From Bifidobacteriaceae bacterium (lineage in GTDB: Bacteria; Actinomycetota; Actinomycetes; Actinomycetales; WQXJ01), in NCBI GenBank assembly GCA_031258055.1, contig JAIRNM010000198.1, forward strand, positions 1 through 8,831: 8,831 bases of DNA, written 5' to 3'. Shown here piece after piece: positions 1-7,286 of this stretch. A program made the position numbers and the translations under genes. The stretch's first letter is position 1. Each line of letters opens with the position of its first letter. Under the pieces are notes generated by a model. The model saw only the letters and a program-made list of their open reading frames with translations, had not been told where the DNA came from and did not search any database.

Positions 1-1605
1 GAGGTACTGGCGGTGAGCGTGGGAGGCCTGTCGATAGCGGGGGTCTGCGCGCTCGGCATCGGCCAATGCCGGACCTTCCTGCAGACCCTCGAACTGAGCG
101 CCAAAGACAGGGCGATCGCCAACCAGGTTCTGAAAGAAATCGACGCCCGGCTCGGTTTCCTGCTTGACGTGGGGCTGAACTATCTGTCGCTGGATAGGCC
201 GGCCGCCACCTTGTCTGGTGGGGAGGCGCAACGGATCAGGTTGGCGACGCAGATCGGGTCCGGACTGGTCGGCGTGCTTTACGTCTTGGATGAGCCGTCC
301 ATTGGGCTGCATCAGCGCGACAATCACCGGCTGATCGCCACTTTGACGCGGCTGCGCGACCTGGGAAACACCTTGATTGTGGTTGAACATGATGAAGACA
401 CCATCCGGGCGGCTGATTGGATCGTTGACATTGGGCCGGGTGCGGGCGAACACGGCGGCGAGATTGTCCACTCCGGCGACATCTTCGGTTTGGAGGCCAA
501 TCCGCGCTCGCTGACTGGGCAGTATCTGGCGCGTGAACGCGAAATCGTGCTACCAGCGAAGCGGCGCCGCACATCGAAACAACGCCAGGTGACCGTGTTC
601 GGGGCGGTTGAACACAACCTGCGCGACATCGATGTGTCATTCCCGCTCGGCGTCTTTACGGCTGTTACCGGTGTGTCCGGCTCCGGCAAGTCGACGTTGG
701 TGAACGACATTTTGTACACGTCTTTGGCCAATGAGCTGAACGGTGCGCGGCAGGTGCCGGGACGGCATCGGCGGATCAGCGGTACCGCGCTGCTGGACAA
801 AGTGGTGCATGTCGACCAGGGGCCGATCGGACGGACGCCGCGATCCAATCCGGCCACCTATACCGGCGTTTGGGACGCTATCCGCAAGCTGTTCGCCCAG
901 ACGCCCGAAGCGAAGCTACGCGGTTACGGGCCGGGCCGCTTCTCGTTTAACGTCAAGGGCGGGCGCTGCGAAGCGTGCAAGGGCGACGGCACCTTGAAGA
1001 TCGAAATGAATTTCCTGCCGGACGTGTACGTTCCCTGCGAAGTCTGCCACGGCGCTCGCTACAACCCCGACACGCTCGAAGTCCACTACAAGGGCAAGAC
1101 CGTCGCTGACGTGTTGGCTATGCCCATCGAAGAGGCGGCCGAGTTCTTCCGCCCGATCAGCTCGATTTCCCGCCATTTGGATACGTTGGTGGGCGTGGGC
1201 TTGGGCTATGTGCGGATGGGTCAAAGTGCCCCGACCCTTTCCGGGGGCGAGGCTCAGCGCGTCAAACTGGCCTCTGAGCTGCAACGACGTTCGACCGGCA
1301 AGACTTGCTACGTCTTGGACGAGCCGACCACGGGACTGCATTTCGATGACATTCGCAAACTCTTGGGGGTGCTTCAGGGCTTGGTCGACAAGGGCAACAC
1401 GGTGATCGTCATTGAGCACAACTTGGATGTCATCAAGTCCGCAGACTGGGTGATCGACCTGGGGCCGGAAGGGGGCTCCGGCGGCGGGTTGCTGGTCGCA
1501 CAGGGCACCCCAGAAGCGGTGGCGGCCAATCCCGCCTCCTTCACCGGCCAGTTCTTGGCGCCGCTGCTCTCGCCGCGCGAGGAACCGCACCCGGCCTTGG
1601 TCTAG
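1..1605 (+). CDS. uvrA: UvrA, excinuclease ABC subunit A (C-terminal part, 5' truncated by window edge)
   Basis: UvrA is the damage-recognition ATPase of nucleotide excision repair; it acts as a dimer in the cytoplasm and loads UvrB onto lesions. The frame is open from base 1, so the 534 residues seen are the second half of a protein usually near 950 residues; the GTG at base 13 is internal, not the true start. In order I see the first ABC signature [12 protein letters not shown] and Walker [14 protein letters not shown], then the second Walker [10 protein letters not shown] (about bases 673-699). The UvrA zinc finger follows, with cysteine codons at 967, 976, 1036 and 1045 (CxxC, 19 residues, CxxC). 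The second signature [12 protein letters not shown] (1237-1272), Walker [12 protein letters not shown] (1309-1341) and a VIVIEHN switch region complete it. No key motif is missing. The last 34 codons and the 3' flank are duplicated at 2421-2576, beyond a toxin-antitoxin pair. The family assignment is certain. Confidence 0.98.
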   Translation, partial: EVLAVSVGGLSIAGVCALGIGQCRTFLQTLELSAKDRAIANQVLKEIDARLGFLLDVGLNYLSLDRPAATLSGGEAQRIRLATQIGSGLVGVLYVLDEPSIGLHQRDNHRLIATLTRLRDLGNTLIVVEHDEDTIRAADWIVDIGPGAGEHGGEIVHSGDIFGLEANPRSLTGQYLAREREIVLPAKRRRTSKQRQVTVFGAVEHNLRDIDVSFPLGVFTAVTGVSGSGKSTLVNDILYTSLANELNGARQVPGRHRRISGTALLDKVVHVDQGPIGRTPRSNPATYTGVWDAIRKLFAQTPEAKLRGYGPGRFSFNVKGGRCEACKGDGTLKIEMNFLPDVYVPCEVCHGARYNPDTLEVHYKGKTVADVLAMPIEEAAEFFRPISSISRHLDTLVGVGLGYVRMGQSAPTLSGGEAQRVKLASELQRRSTGKTCYVLDEPTTGLHFDDIRKLLGVLQGLVDKGNTVIVIEHNLDVIKSADWVIDLGPEGGSGGGLLVAQGTPEAVAANPASFTGQFLAPLLSPREEPHPALV

Positions 1606-1658
1606 GCCCGTCTGCAGCCCAGTTGGTGACGCTTTAGGCCCCGATGCCGTCCACGTCG
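1504..1658 (+). repeat. Direct repeat copy 1: uvrA 3' end plus 3' flank
   Basis: This 155-bp stretch covers the last 34 codons of uvrA, its TAG stop and about 53 bp of downstream flank. It matches 2421-2576 at a constant offset of 917 bp until a 1-bp indel near the right end. By hand I count roughly 17 differences. In the coding part seven codons differ synonymously and five change the residue. The two copies bracket the toxin-antitoxin pair at 1710-2413. Confidence 0.9.
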
Positions 1659-1697
1659 GCGCAAGGGCTGTCCAGACTGGAAAGCTAGTTAGTTGGT

Positions 1698-2413
<716 letters not shown>

Positions 2414-2420
2414 CGCGCAC

Positions 2421-2576
2421 GGCACCCCAGAAGCGGTGGCGGCTAATCCGGCATCGTTCGCCGACCACTTCCTAGCGCCGCTGCTCTCGCCGCGCGAGCA
2501 GCCGCGCCCAGCCTTGGTTTAGGCCCGTCTGCAGCCCAGTTGGCGACGCTTTAGGTGCCCGATGCCGTCCACGTCG
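2421..2576 (+). pseudogene. Duplicated, detached uvrA 3' end (direct repeat copy 2)
   Basis: This stretch reads in the uvrA frame as [13 protein letters not shown], a variable patch, then [10 protein letters not shown] and PALV, followed by a stop. It therefore repeats the last 34 codons of uvrA and about 50 bp beyond. It has no start of its own and begins seven bases after the toxin stop. The coding part still shows more synonymous than replacement codon differences from copy 1, which suggests it came from a once functional uvrA tail of a diverged allele and not from a recent local slip. It is probably untranslated. Confidence 0.88.
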
Positions 2577-2608
2577 CTGGCCGGGCCAGGCAGTCAAGAA
2601 AATCCAAA

Positions 2609-2643
2609 CGGAGGGGACAGGAGTGCATCCCCTGTCCCCTCCG
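2609..2643. terminator. Strong hairpin terminator between convergent genes
   Basis: Two perfect 13-bp arms, CGGAGGGGACAGG (2609-2621) and CCTGTCCCCTCCG (2631-2643), are separated by nine bases. On the minus strand the stem begins about 28 bases after the oxidoreductase stop and is followed by a T-rich run (TTTGGATTTTCTT), a good intrinsic terminator for that gene. On the plus strand the following TGTGTTGTTT is weaker, so it may also stop readthrough from uvrA and the TA pair. Confidence 0.8.
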
Positions 2644-2671
2644 CCCTAGCTGTGTTGTTTAGTCCAATCGT

Positions 2672-4309
2672 TCAGTAGGTCTTCCCCGCAGCCGAAAGGC
2701 CGGCGAGGTAGCCGGTCACAGCCGCGCGGGCGAGGCTCATGCCAGGCATGACCATGGGATGCTCAAGGCCACCGAACCAGTTGCCGGAGTTGTTGCCGGA
2801 AGCCCATAGCCCCGGTATCACCTCACCGGCCTCATCCAGGACCTCCATGTTGTCGTTAATGACCAGTCCGCCCAGCGAGCAGAGCAGCCTGGGCTTGCGC
2901 ATAATGGCGTAGTACGGCGGCTTTCTGATGGCGGTTATTCGTGCCGCCTGTTTGCCGAAATCCTCGTCCACGCCAAGGTCGAATATTTCGTTGTAGCGGG
3001 CGACAGTCGCGGCCAGCGTTTCCGGCGGTACTTCGATCTTGGCTGCCAGTTCCTCAATCGTGTCAGCGCTGGGGATCTCGCCGCTGTCAATGGCGTCCTG
3101 GATGAAGGCCATGCCGTAGCCCGCGAAACCGCCGCCCAGGCCGGTCTTCTGGTTGCCCTCACCCATCCTGCCGGCGTAAACCTGATCTAGGTAGTCGTCG
3201 TCAAAGACCTGGAAGTGGATGAACTCGGGTTGATTCATGGCTTGGGCGTAAATCTGGCCGTAGGAAATGTCTTCGTTGCAGAAACGCTCGCCCTTGAGGT
3301 TGACCCACAGCCAGGGGCAACCGGAGCCACCCACATTAGGAGCGGGCGGTGCCACTGGGTCGTAGTGGATGTTCCCAGCGTGCGGGCCTAGCTGCATCTT
3401 GGCGCCTGCCCACAGTCCCATCAGATGGCCGTCGCCAACATTGCTTTGGACTATGTAGGCGGAGGCCAGGCCCTCAATATGCGGCATATACTCGCGGCGG
3501 AAATCGGCGTTGTTGCCGTAGTCACCGGCGGCCAGGATGACGCCGTTCTTGGCGTTCACCTTGATGTAGGTGTCGTCCTCCCGTTGGGCTATTACGCCGG
3601 TGACCCGTCCGCTCGCGTCCTGGACGAGTTGTTTGGCCGGGGTCGAATACAGGACTTCGGCTCCGTCCGACTCGGCCTTGTCCAGCATTATCTTGCAGGC
3701 GATCCGGGTTCCTCCGTCGACCACTTCCTTTCCGGCAATGAACACGCCGCCAAAGCTGTAGGCGAAGTTCCATTCATCCGGGTAGACGGCTGCTTCCGGC
3801 TCAGTGGTCAAGCCGACGATGATTTCGTCCGAATCTTTGCACAGTTCGTAGATCTTCTTGCATGCAGCGCCGCTGTACTGGATCCAGCGGCGGATCAGCC
3901 GGCGGTCCGAGCGCCCCTCGCTTTCCCGCATCCAGCGCGTGATCGCGTCTTGCACGTCATAGGGATGCTCAATATCCGGGTCATAGGCGCCAAAGCCCAT
4001 CCCGTTGGTGATCGGCGCGTCTTCTTTTTGCAACACGATGACTTTAGCTCCGGATTCGGTGGCCATCACGGCGGCGAGGGTGCCAGAAGTACCCGCGCCC
4101 ACCACGACGACATCGGCCTCCAGTGTTTCAGCGATCTGGTCATCCGGGATCGGGTCGGGCTTCGCCTTGTAGTCCTTTGCCCCTCCTGCTGCGGCGGATT
4201 CCGTTTCATCCTTTGGCTCGGCGGGAGAGCAAGCTGAAAGGCTGACCACGGCTGTCGCCGCTCCAGATATGGCTGCTCCTTTTAGAAATGCTCGACGGTC
4301 AAGTCCCAT
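2672..4309 (-). CDS. Tat-exported lipoprotein FAD-dependent oxidoreductase (fumarate reductase/flavocytochrome c superfamily)
   Basis: This 545-residue protein is predicted to sit outside the membrane and move electrons between a bound FAD and an unknown small molecule. The N-terminus has a twin-arginine motif (DRRAFLKG, residues 4-11), a hydrophobic stretch and a lipobox LSAC with C27, so it should be a Tat-exported lipoprotein. The FAD-binding GAGTSG is at 71-76. Family landmarks follow: VNLKGERFCNED near 338-347, PPYYAI, and the C-terminal FAD motif SLGGLVINDN through IPGLWASGNNSGNWFGG. There is no CxxCH, so no covalent heme. In Shewanella fumarate reductase the acid-base arginine lies four residues after the conserved NE; the matching residue here seems to be Y350, which argues against fumarate as substrate. 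A ribosome site AAGGAGA (4316-4322) supports this start. The gene stands alone on its strand with its own terminator and an upstream CRP/FNR-type site. The superfamily is certain; the substrate is unknown. Confidence 0.93.
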   Translation of the reverse strand: MGLDRRAFLKGAAISGAATAVVSLSACSPAEPKDETESAAAGGAKDYKAKPDPIPDDQIAETLEADVVVVGAGTSGTLAAVMATESGAKVIVLQKEDAPITNGMGFGAYDPDIEHPYDVQDAITRWMRESEGRSDRRLIRRWIQYSGAACKKIYELCKDSDEIIVGLTTEPEAAVYPDEWNFAYSFGGVFIAGKEVVDGGTRIACKIMLDKAESDGAEVLYSTPAKQLVQDASGRVTGVIAQREDDTYIKVNAKNGVILAAGDYGNNADFRREYMPHIEGLASAYIVQSNVGDGHLMGLWAGAKMQLGPHAGNIHYDPVAPPAPNVGGSGCPWLWVNLKGERFCNEDISYGQIYAQAMNQPEFIHFQVFDDDYLDQVYAGRMGEGNQKTGLGGGFAGYGMAFIQDAIDSGEIPSADTIEELAAKIEVPPETLAATVARYNEIFDLGVDEDFGKQAARITAIRKPPYYAIMRKPRLLCSLGGLVINDNMEVLDEAGEVIPGLWASGNNSGNWFGGLEHPMVMPGMSLARAAVTGYLAGLSAAGKTY

Positions 4310-4338
4310 AAGAGTTCTCCTTAGCTTTCCTTAGACAT

Positions 4339-4362
4339 CCAAGGCGCTCCTTTGCGTCTTGG
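4339..4362 (-). promoter_or_regulatory. Inverted repeat in the oxidoreductase leader
   Basis: On the minus strand CCAAGACGC, six bases (AAAGGA), then GCGCCTTGG form a 9-bp stem with one mismatch, ending 29 bases before the oxidoreductase ATG. It is not followed by a T run, so it does not look like a terminator. It could be a leader hairpin affecting translation or mRNA stability, or a palindromic operator. Either role is inferred. Confidence 0.35.
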
Positions 4363-4405
4363 GAGAGCGGGGTACTCAAACTGCGCCACGACCCTAACAT
4401 CGAAG

Positions 4406-4421
4406 TGTGACCTGAGTCACA
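4406..4421. promoter_or_regulatory. CRP/FNR/GlxR-type operator upstream of the oxidoreductase
   Basis: TGTGACCTGAGTCACA is a perfect TGTGA-N6-TCACA palindrome, and GTCAC extends the symmetry one base inward. It matches the recognition pattern of Crp/Fnr-family regulators, including actinobacterial GlxR. It ends 97 bases upstream of the oxidoreductase ATG, the only start it could serve at that distance, so it probably controls that gene. I could not place a convincing -35/-10 pair, so activation and repression cannot be told apart. Confidence 0.65.
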
Positions 4422-4509
4422 GCACCGATGAGTGATTCTGCCCCTCCTTGAGCCGTCGCGTGCACTGCGGACTGGCGGGTTCGGCTAGGCAGCTAGCTCA
4501 GCTAGCTTC

Positions 4510-4614
4510 GTGAACATGAAAGGGGGCTTTGCCAGCGCCTTCCAGCGGCTGCGGGGCGGGATGAGCCTGGGCGGGGTTTCCCTGAAAGACGCTATTGCCG
4601 AGGGGCGCCGGTGA
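4510..4614 (+). pseudogene. Truncated antitoxin relic: C-terminal tail of the first TA antitoxin
   Basis: From GTG 4510 (or ATG 4516) a short frame encodes about 34 residues, including [20 protein letters not shown] and AEGRR. This matches residues 47-77 of the antitoxin at 1710-1943. By hand about 70 of 78 bases agree over the shared stretch, and most in-frame differences are synonymous. The whole N-terminal DNA-binding half is missing. Upstream is a double AGCTAGCT motif (about 4489-4506), which may be the remains of the operator region. It is most likely a deletion relic. Because the retained part is the toxin-binding tail, a functional mini-antitoxin cannot be excluded. Confidence 0.8.
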
Positions 4615-4650
4615 GAGTCCTGGCCAACCCGGCCGACCCTGGTGGCCGGT
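4611..4650 (+). pseudogene. Relic of the PIN toxin start
   Basis: GTG overlaps the relic antitoxin stop exactly as ATG overlaps the intact antitoxin stop at 1940. The next roughly 35 bases align with the toxin start (GTC, CCAAC and CTGGTGGC are shared), but two 1-bp insertions break the frame. Homology fades out next to the stop codon of the convergent M23 gene at 4653-4655, so the rest of the toxin gene has been lost. The GAGGGGCGC ribosome site is kept. Confidence 0.6.
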
Positions 4651-4652
4651 GG

Positions 4653-6182
4653 CTATTGGATGGTGACGCCGACTTCTTTTAGGAAGGTGACAGGATCGGT
4701 TGTCTCGCCATTGACGTGGACTTCGAAGTGGAGATGCGGTCCGGTTGACTGGCCGGAACTGCCAGTGATGGCGATCTGCTCGCCCGCCACTACCTCGTCA
4801 CCTTCTTTGACCAGGATTCCGCCTAGTCCGTCCATATGCAGGTAGCGGGTCGAAATGCCCTCACCGTGGTCTATTTCAATGGTCCAGTTACCGCCCGAAT
4901 CCTGGTAGACCTTCTGCACCACGCCATCGTGGGCGGCAAAGATCGGCTTGCCGCGCGAACCGGTCATATCGACACCGGCGTGCATTCTGGTCCCGCCATA
5001 GATCGGATGGATTCTCATGCCGTAGCCAGACGAAACCGGTCCCGCACCGGGCTGGGTCCAGCCGTCTTCGCTGACCACATAAGGCGAATCGCCACCCCGC
5101 AACTGGTAACCCTGCTCGGCCGAGGACCAAGCCACTTGGCCGTCCGCGGCCAGCAGTTCCAGGGCGCCATCGTCAGTCAGGACCAACTTGGCTCCCGCCA
5201 CCGCCGTGTCAGCCACCCAGACTTCTTCTTCCCCGGCGATGACGACCAAGCGGCCGTCTCCCAGGAGTTGGAGGCTCGCTGTCGGATCGGGATCAATGTC
5301 GAGCGACCAGAGCTTCTGATTGCGGTTGTTGCACAGGACAATCCCGCCGTCCGCGTCGACGGCGATGAAATGGCCGTTAGAAGGGCTAGTCAGGCGGTCG
5401 CCGCTGACTAAGAAATCGCCAACGATCAACTCCGTCGGGTAGAGCCGAGTGGAGGCGATGATCTGGGTGACGACCTCAGGTTTCTCCCCCGGCCGCTGGA
5501 TGAACAGCGTGTAGCTGTAGGCGGTGTCGGGCTGGAGTCCCAGATCGACGGCACTGGACAGGTCTTCGCCGAGCGGCACTTCGACGCCTTCGGCCGGGGT
5601 TTGAGGCGGCGCGTCGCCAACGCCGCGACGGAGAATCAGAGTCGCTGTCGGCTCCGCCTCTAGTTGGCTGACATCCCAGCTCAGGACCAATCCGGCGTTA
5701 GATTGGCTAGCGGCTTGCATCTGCGGAGCAGCGGTGGTCTGTTCGGCCGCTTCAGCGACATGCGCGGTCATAGAGCGTGAGGTTAAATCGGCCATCGAGC
5801 GGCGCGAGACCATTTCAATAGTGTCCGCCAGCGGGCTGAGGGCGTCTGTCCCCGCCGCCGTGGTGGCATCTGAGGCTGGCTGGCCCAGGCCAATGAAGGC
5901 GGCTCCGGCCAGCAAACTAGCGCAAGCGACCACCGCCGCCCGCTCGGTGTAGGCGCGGAGCGGAACCCTGACGCGCTCGACCAAGGTGGCCAGACGTTCG
6001 AGGGTCCTTCTTCCGAAGCCGACAGGGCCGACTTGGAGAACTGGGGCGCGCCCAGCGCGGGCGCCGTGGCCAGCGGGCGGCGCCATGCCGCCGAGTCGTC
6101 GCGACACCTGTCGCATAGGCTGAATCTCCAGCCTGAGTTGTCTCCGCGTGAGCGGGCGCGACTCATCTGGTTGGTCAAGCAT
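4653..6182 (-). CDS. Membrane-anchored M23 (LytM-type) metallopeptidase with FN3-like and bulb-lectin-like domains
   Basis: This is probably a zinc peptidase of the cell wall, cutting peptidoglycan cross-bridges or acting as a wall-binding LytM factor. I chose ATG 6182 (509 residues) because AGGCGAGG lies about 10 bases upstream; a TTG at 6227 would add 15 residues but has no ribosome site. A cytoplasmic, Arg-rich N-terminus precedes one membrane segment at about 82-100 (AAVVACASLLAGAAFIGLG). An FN3-like region (about 163-247) follows. Three repeats of the form DG.L.L...W (about 275-355) resemble a bulb-type lectin fold. The C-terminal M23 domain starts near 385 (SGYGMRIHPIYGG). Its metal ligands are H401 and D405 (HAGVD) and H485 (HLHFE), with H449 and H483 as the expected catalytic histidines, so it looks active. 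Its 3' end abuts the TA relic. The M23 call is certain; the middle domains are from pattern only. Confidence 0.93.
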   Translation of the reverse strand: MLDQPDESRPLTRRQLRLEIQPMRQVSRRLGGMAPPAGHGARAGRAPVLQVGPVGFGRRTLERLATLVERVRVPLRAYTERAAVVACASLLAGAAFIGLGQPASDATTAAGTDALSPLADTIEMVSRRSMADLTSRSMTAHVAEAAEQTTAAPQMQAASQSNAGLVLSWDVSQLEAEPTATLILRRGVGDAPPQTPAEGVEVPLGEDLSSAVDLGLQPDTAYSYTLFIQRPGEKPEVVTQIIASTRLYPTELIVGDFLVSGDRLTSPSNGHFIAVDADGGIVLCNNRNQKLWSLDIDPDPTASLQLLGDGRLVVIAGEEEVWVADTAVAGAKLVLTDDGALELLAADGQVAWSSAEQGYQLRGGDSPYVVSEDGWTQPGAGPVSSGYGMRIHPIYGGTRMHAGVDMTGSRGKPIFAAHDGVVQKVYQDSGGNWTIEIDHGEGISTRYLHMDGLGGILVKEGDEVVAGEQIAITGSSGQSTGPHLHFEVHVNGETTDPVTFLKEVGVTIQ

Positions 6183-6420
6183 GCAGCGGGAACCTCGCCT
6201 TTTGTCTATCCGCAGGAAGTTGGCCAAGCACTGGGGCGCCCAGCCGCGATCAATTAAACATGCTAGCGCCTGATCGGGCCAGGTCTAAATTTGGGGCTCC
6301 GATCATCACGACATCTCCAAAATGTTCACCCTCGGCCAACCACCACGGGCACCTAGGGGGAGTGGCGCCGGCAGCGCCAGCGGCTGCCCGTTCGCTGGCC
6401 CGTCTGCCCGGTGGGCATGT
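6183..6420. other. Divergent intergenic spacer upstream of the M23 gene and the VapBC pair
   Basis: I found no supportable gene here; open frames crossing it have no ribosome sites or recognisable motifs. For the minus-strand M23 gene, TTTAAT (complement of 6253-6258) is a possible -10 box, about 70 bases upstream of its ATG, but no -35 box is evident. The rest is unexplained. Confidence 0.4.
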
Positions 6421-6440
6421 CATACAGGTGCATGTGTATG
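6421..6440. promoter_or_regulatory. Palindromic operator candidate of the vapBC pair
   Basis: CATACA (6421-6426) and TGTATG (6435-6440) are perfect inverted arms around a TGCA core (6429-6432) sharing the same centre of symmetry, giving a 20-bp near-palindrome. It ends 13 bases before the VapB start and overlaps a possible -10 box, TATGTT (6437-6442). Ribbon-helix-helix antitoxins bind such sites to autoregulate, so an operator role is a reasonable inference. Confidence 0.55.
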
Positions 6441-6453
6441 TTACCGTGTGTGC

Positions 6454-6720
6454 ATGGCGGCATTGGAGCGTCGCGCCCAAATCTTGTTCACCTCAGATCA
6501 GTACGCCGAATTGGAACGCCTGGCCCGTCGGAACGGCCAGTCGGTCGGCTCGATCATCCGCGAGGCGGTAGACGAGCGGCTGGCCAGGCCCCGGTCCGCC
6601 AAGTTGGCGGCGCTTGACCGGCTCCTGGCCAGCACGGCTGGGCGGTCGGAGGAAGACCCCGGCGACTGGGAAACGATCAAGGCGGGCTTCGAGCGGTCTT
6701 ACCTGGACGGCATCGGATGA
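6454..6720 (+). CDS. vapB: VapB-type ribbon-helix-helix antitoxin
   Basis: This 88-residue antitoxin should bind DNA as a dimer through its N-terminus and wrap the downstream VapC with its C-terminus. Residues 5-43 (RRAQILFTSDQYAELERLAR, then SVGSIIREAVDERL) fit a ribbon-helix-helix: a beta strand with alternating residues, then two helices. The tail, DWETIKAGFERSYLDGIG, is acidic and aromatic like other VapB toxin-binding ends. The frame stays open upstream to an ATG at 6322, but that extension (Cys/Gly/Pro-rich) has no motif. The ATG at 6454 puts the RHH strand at the usual distance from the N-terminus, so I take it as the start. There is no Shine-Dalgarno there, and with TATGTT ending 11 bases upstream the message may be nearly leaderless. 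The stop overlaps the vapC start (ATGA, 6717-6720). Confidence 0.9.
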   Translation: MAALERRAQILFTSDQYAELERLARRNGQSVGSIIREAVDERLARPRSAKLAALDRLLASTAGRSEEDPGDWETIKAGFERSYLDGIG

Positions 6721-7142
6721 GCGCTCCGCACTGCCTGGTCGACACGTCCGTCCTGTTGTACGCCATCGGCGCGCCGCACCCGTTGCGCGATGACTGCGCC
6801 AAGGTGCTTCGGCTGTTAGCGACCGGCGAGGTGGAGGGCTACGCCTCCGTCGAGATGATCCAAGAGGCCCTGCACCACCGCCTGAGGGTGAGCGGCGCCC
6901 GGGCCGCCTCGGTGAAGCAGTGTTCAGACATTGAGGCCTTGGTGACGCTGCTGCCGTTCGACGTCCGCGTCCTGCACCGCGCGATGGAGCTTGTCAAGGG
7001 GGGTGGCGGCGGCGTGCGCGGGCGCGATGCCGTCCACGCAGCCACTGCCCTGGTCTATGGGATAGATCAGATCATCAGCACCGACCCGGCCTTCGACCGG
7101 GTGCCGGATTTGACCAGACTGGCCCCCGGCGACCTGGTTTAG
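6717..7142 (+). CDS. vapC: VapC PIN-domain ribonuclease toxin
   Basis: The product is a 141-residue PIN toxin, predicted to be a Mg-dependent endoribonuclease paired with the overlapping VapB. The catalytic acids are visible: D9 (LVDTSVLLYAIG), E50 (MIQEALHHRL; E46 is nearby), D104 (GRDAVHAATALVYG) and D123 (ISTDPAFDRV). Length and motif spacing are normal for VapC, so it should be active. A glycine run (KGGGGGVRGRD) precedes the third acid. It is a different subfamily from the PIN toxin at 1940-2413, which has LTAYDAAYL and NDAAL instead. Its ATALVYG...TDP segment is closer to the PIN modules of the large downstream frame (ATALVYGAAMYTTDP), which begins 144 bases further on. The RNA target is unknown. 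Confidence 0.93.
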   Translation: MSAPHCLVDTSVLLYAIGAPHPLRDDCAKVLRLLATGEVEGYASVEMIQEALHHRLRVSGARAASVKQCSDIEALVTLLPFDVRVLHRAMELVKGGGGGVRGRDAVHAATALVYGIDQIISTDPAFDRVPDLTRLAPGDLV

Positions 7143-7273
7143 CGCCCAAAGAGCCATGACTGATCCGTCAGACGCTGGACCTGATGATCCCCGTCTTCCC
7201 GCTCAGAACCTGCTCAAACACCGTGTCGGTGGCGTCCCTCTACAACCCCCATCAGCACACAGAGACCGGTGGT

Positions 7274-7279
7274 TACACT
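7274..7279 (+). promoter_or_regulatory. Candidate -10 box for the PIN-array gene (leaderless)
   Basis: TACACT ends seven bases before the ATG at 7287, the spacing expected when transcription begins at the start codon. There is no strong ribosome site (only GGGG). No clear -35 box is seen. If correct, the PIN-array gene has its own promoter and need not be cotranscribed with vapBC. Confidence 0.4.
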
Positions 7280-7286
7280 GGGGCTC

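Noticed and set aside
1606..1697. Intrinsic terminator directly after uvrA
   Set aside because: Only a weak four-base-pair stem with no T run was found; the flank is kept in both repeat copies but shows no convincing hairpin.
2577..2589. CTGGCC/GGCCAG inverted repeat just after the second uvrA tail
   Set aside because: The loop is one base, too small to form a hairpin as drawn, and the strong terminator lies directly after it.
3425..4237. 270-codon plus-strand open frame within the oxidoreductase
   Set aside because: It is antisense to a clearly recognised FAD enzyme and shows no motif of its own.
6183..6227. TTG start adding 15 residues to the M23 peptidase
   Set aside because: There is no ribosome site before the TTG, whereas the ATG at 6182 has AGGCGAGG about 10 bases upstream.
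6322..6453. N-terminal extension of VapB from an upstream ATG
   Set aside because: The extra 44 residues are Gly/Pro/Cys-rich without family similarity, and they would cover the palindromic operator and the promoter region.
7143..7286. A small antitoxin gene for the PIN array between vapC and the array
   Set aside because: The only start (ATG 7156) runs through into the out-of-frame reading of the array, and no antitoxin-like motif is present.
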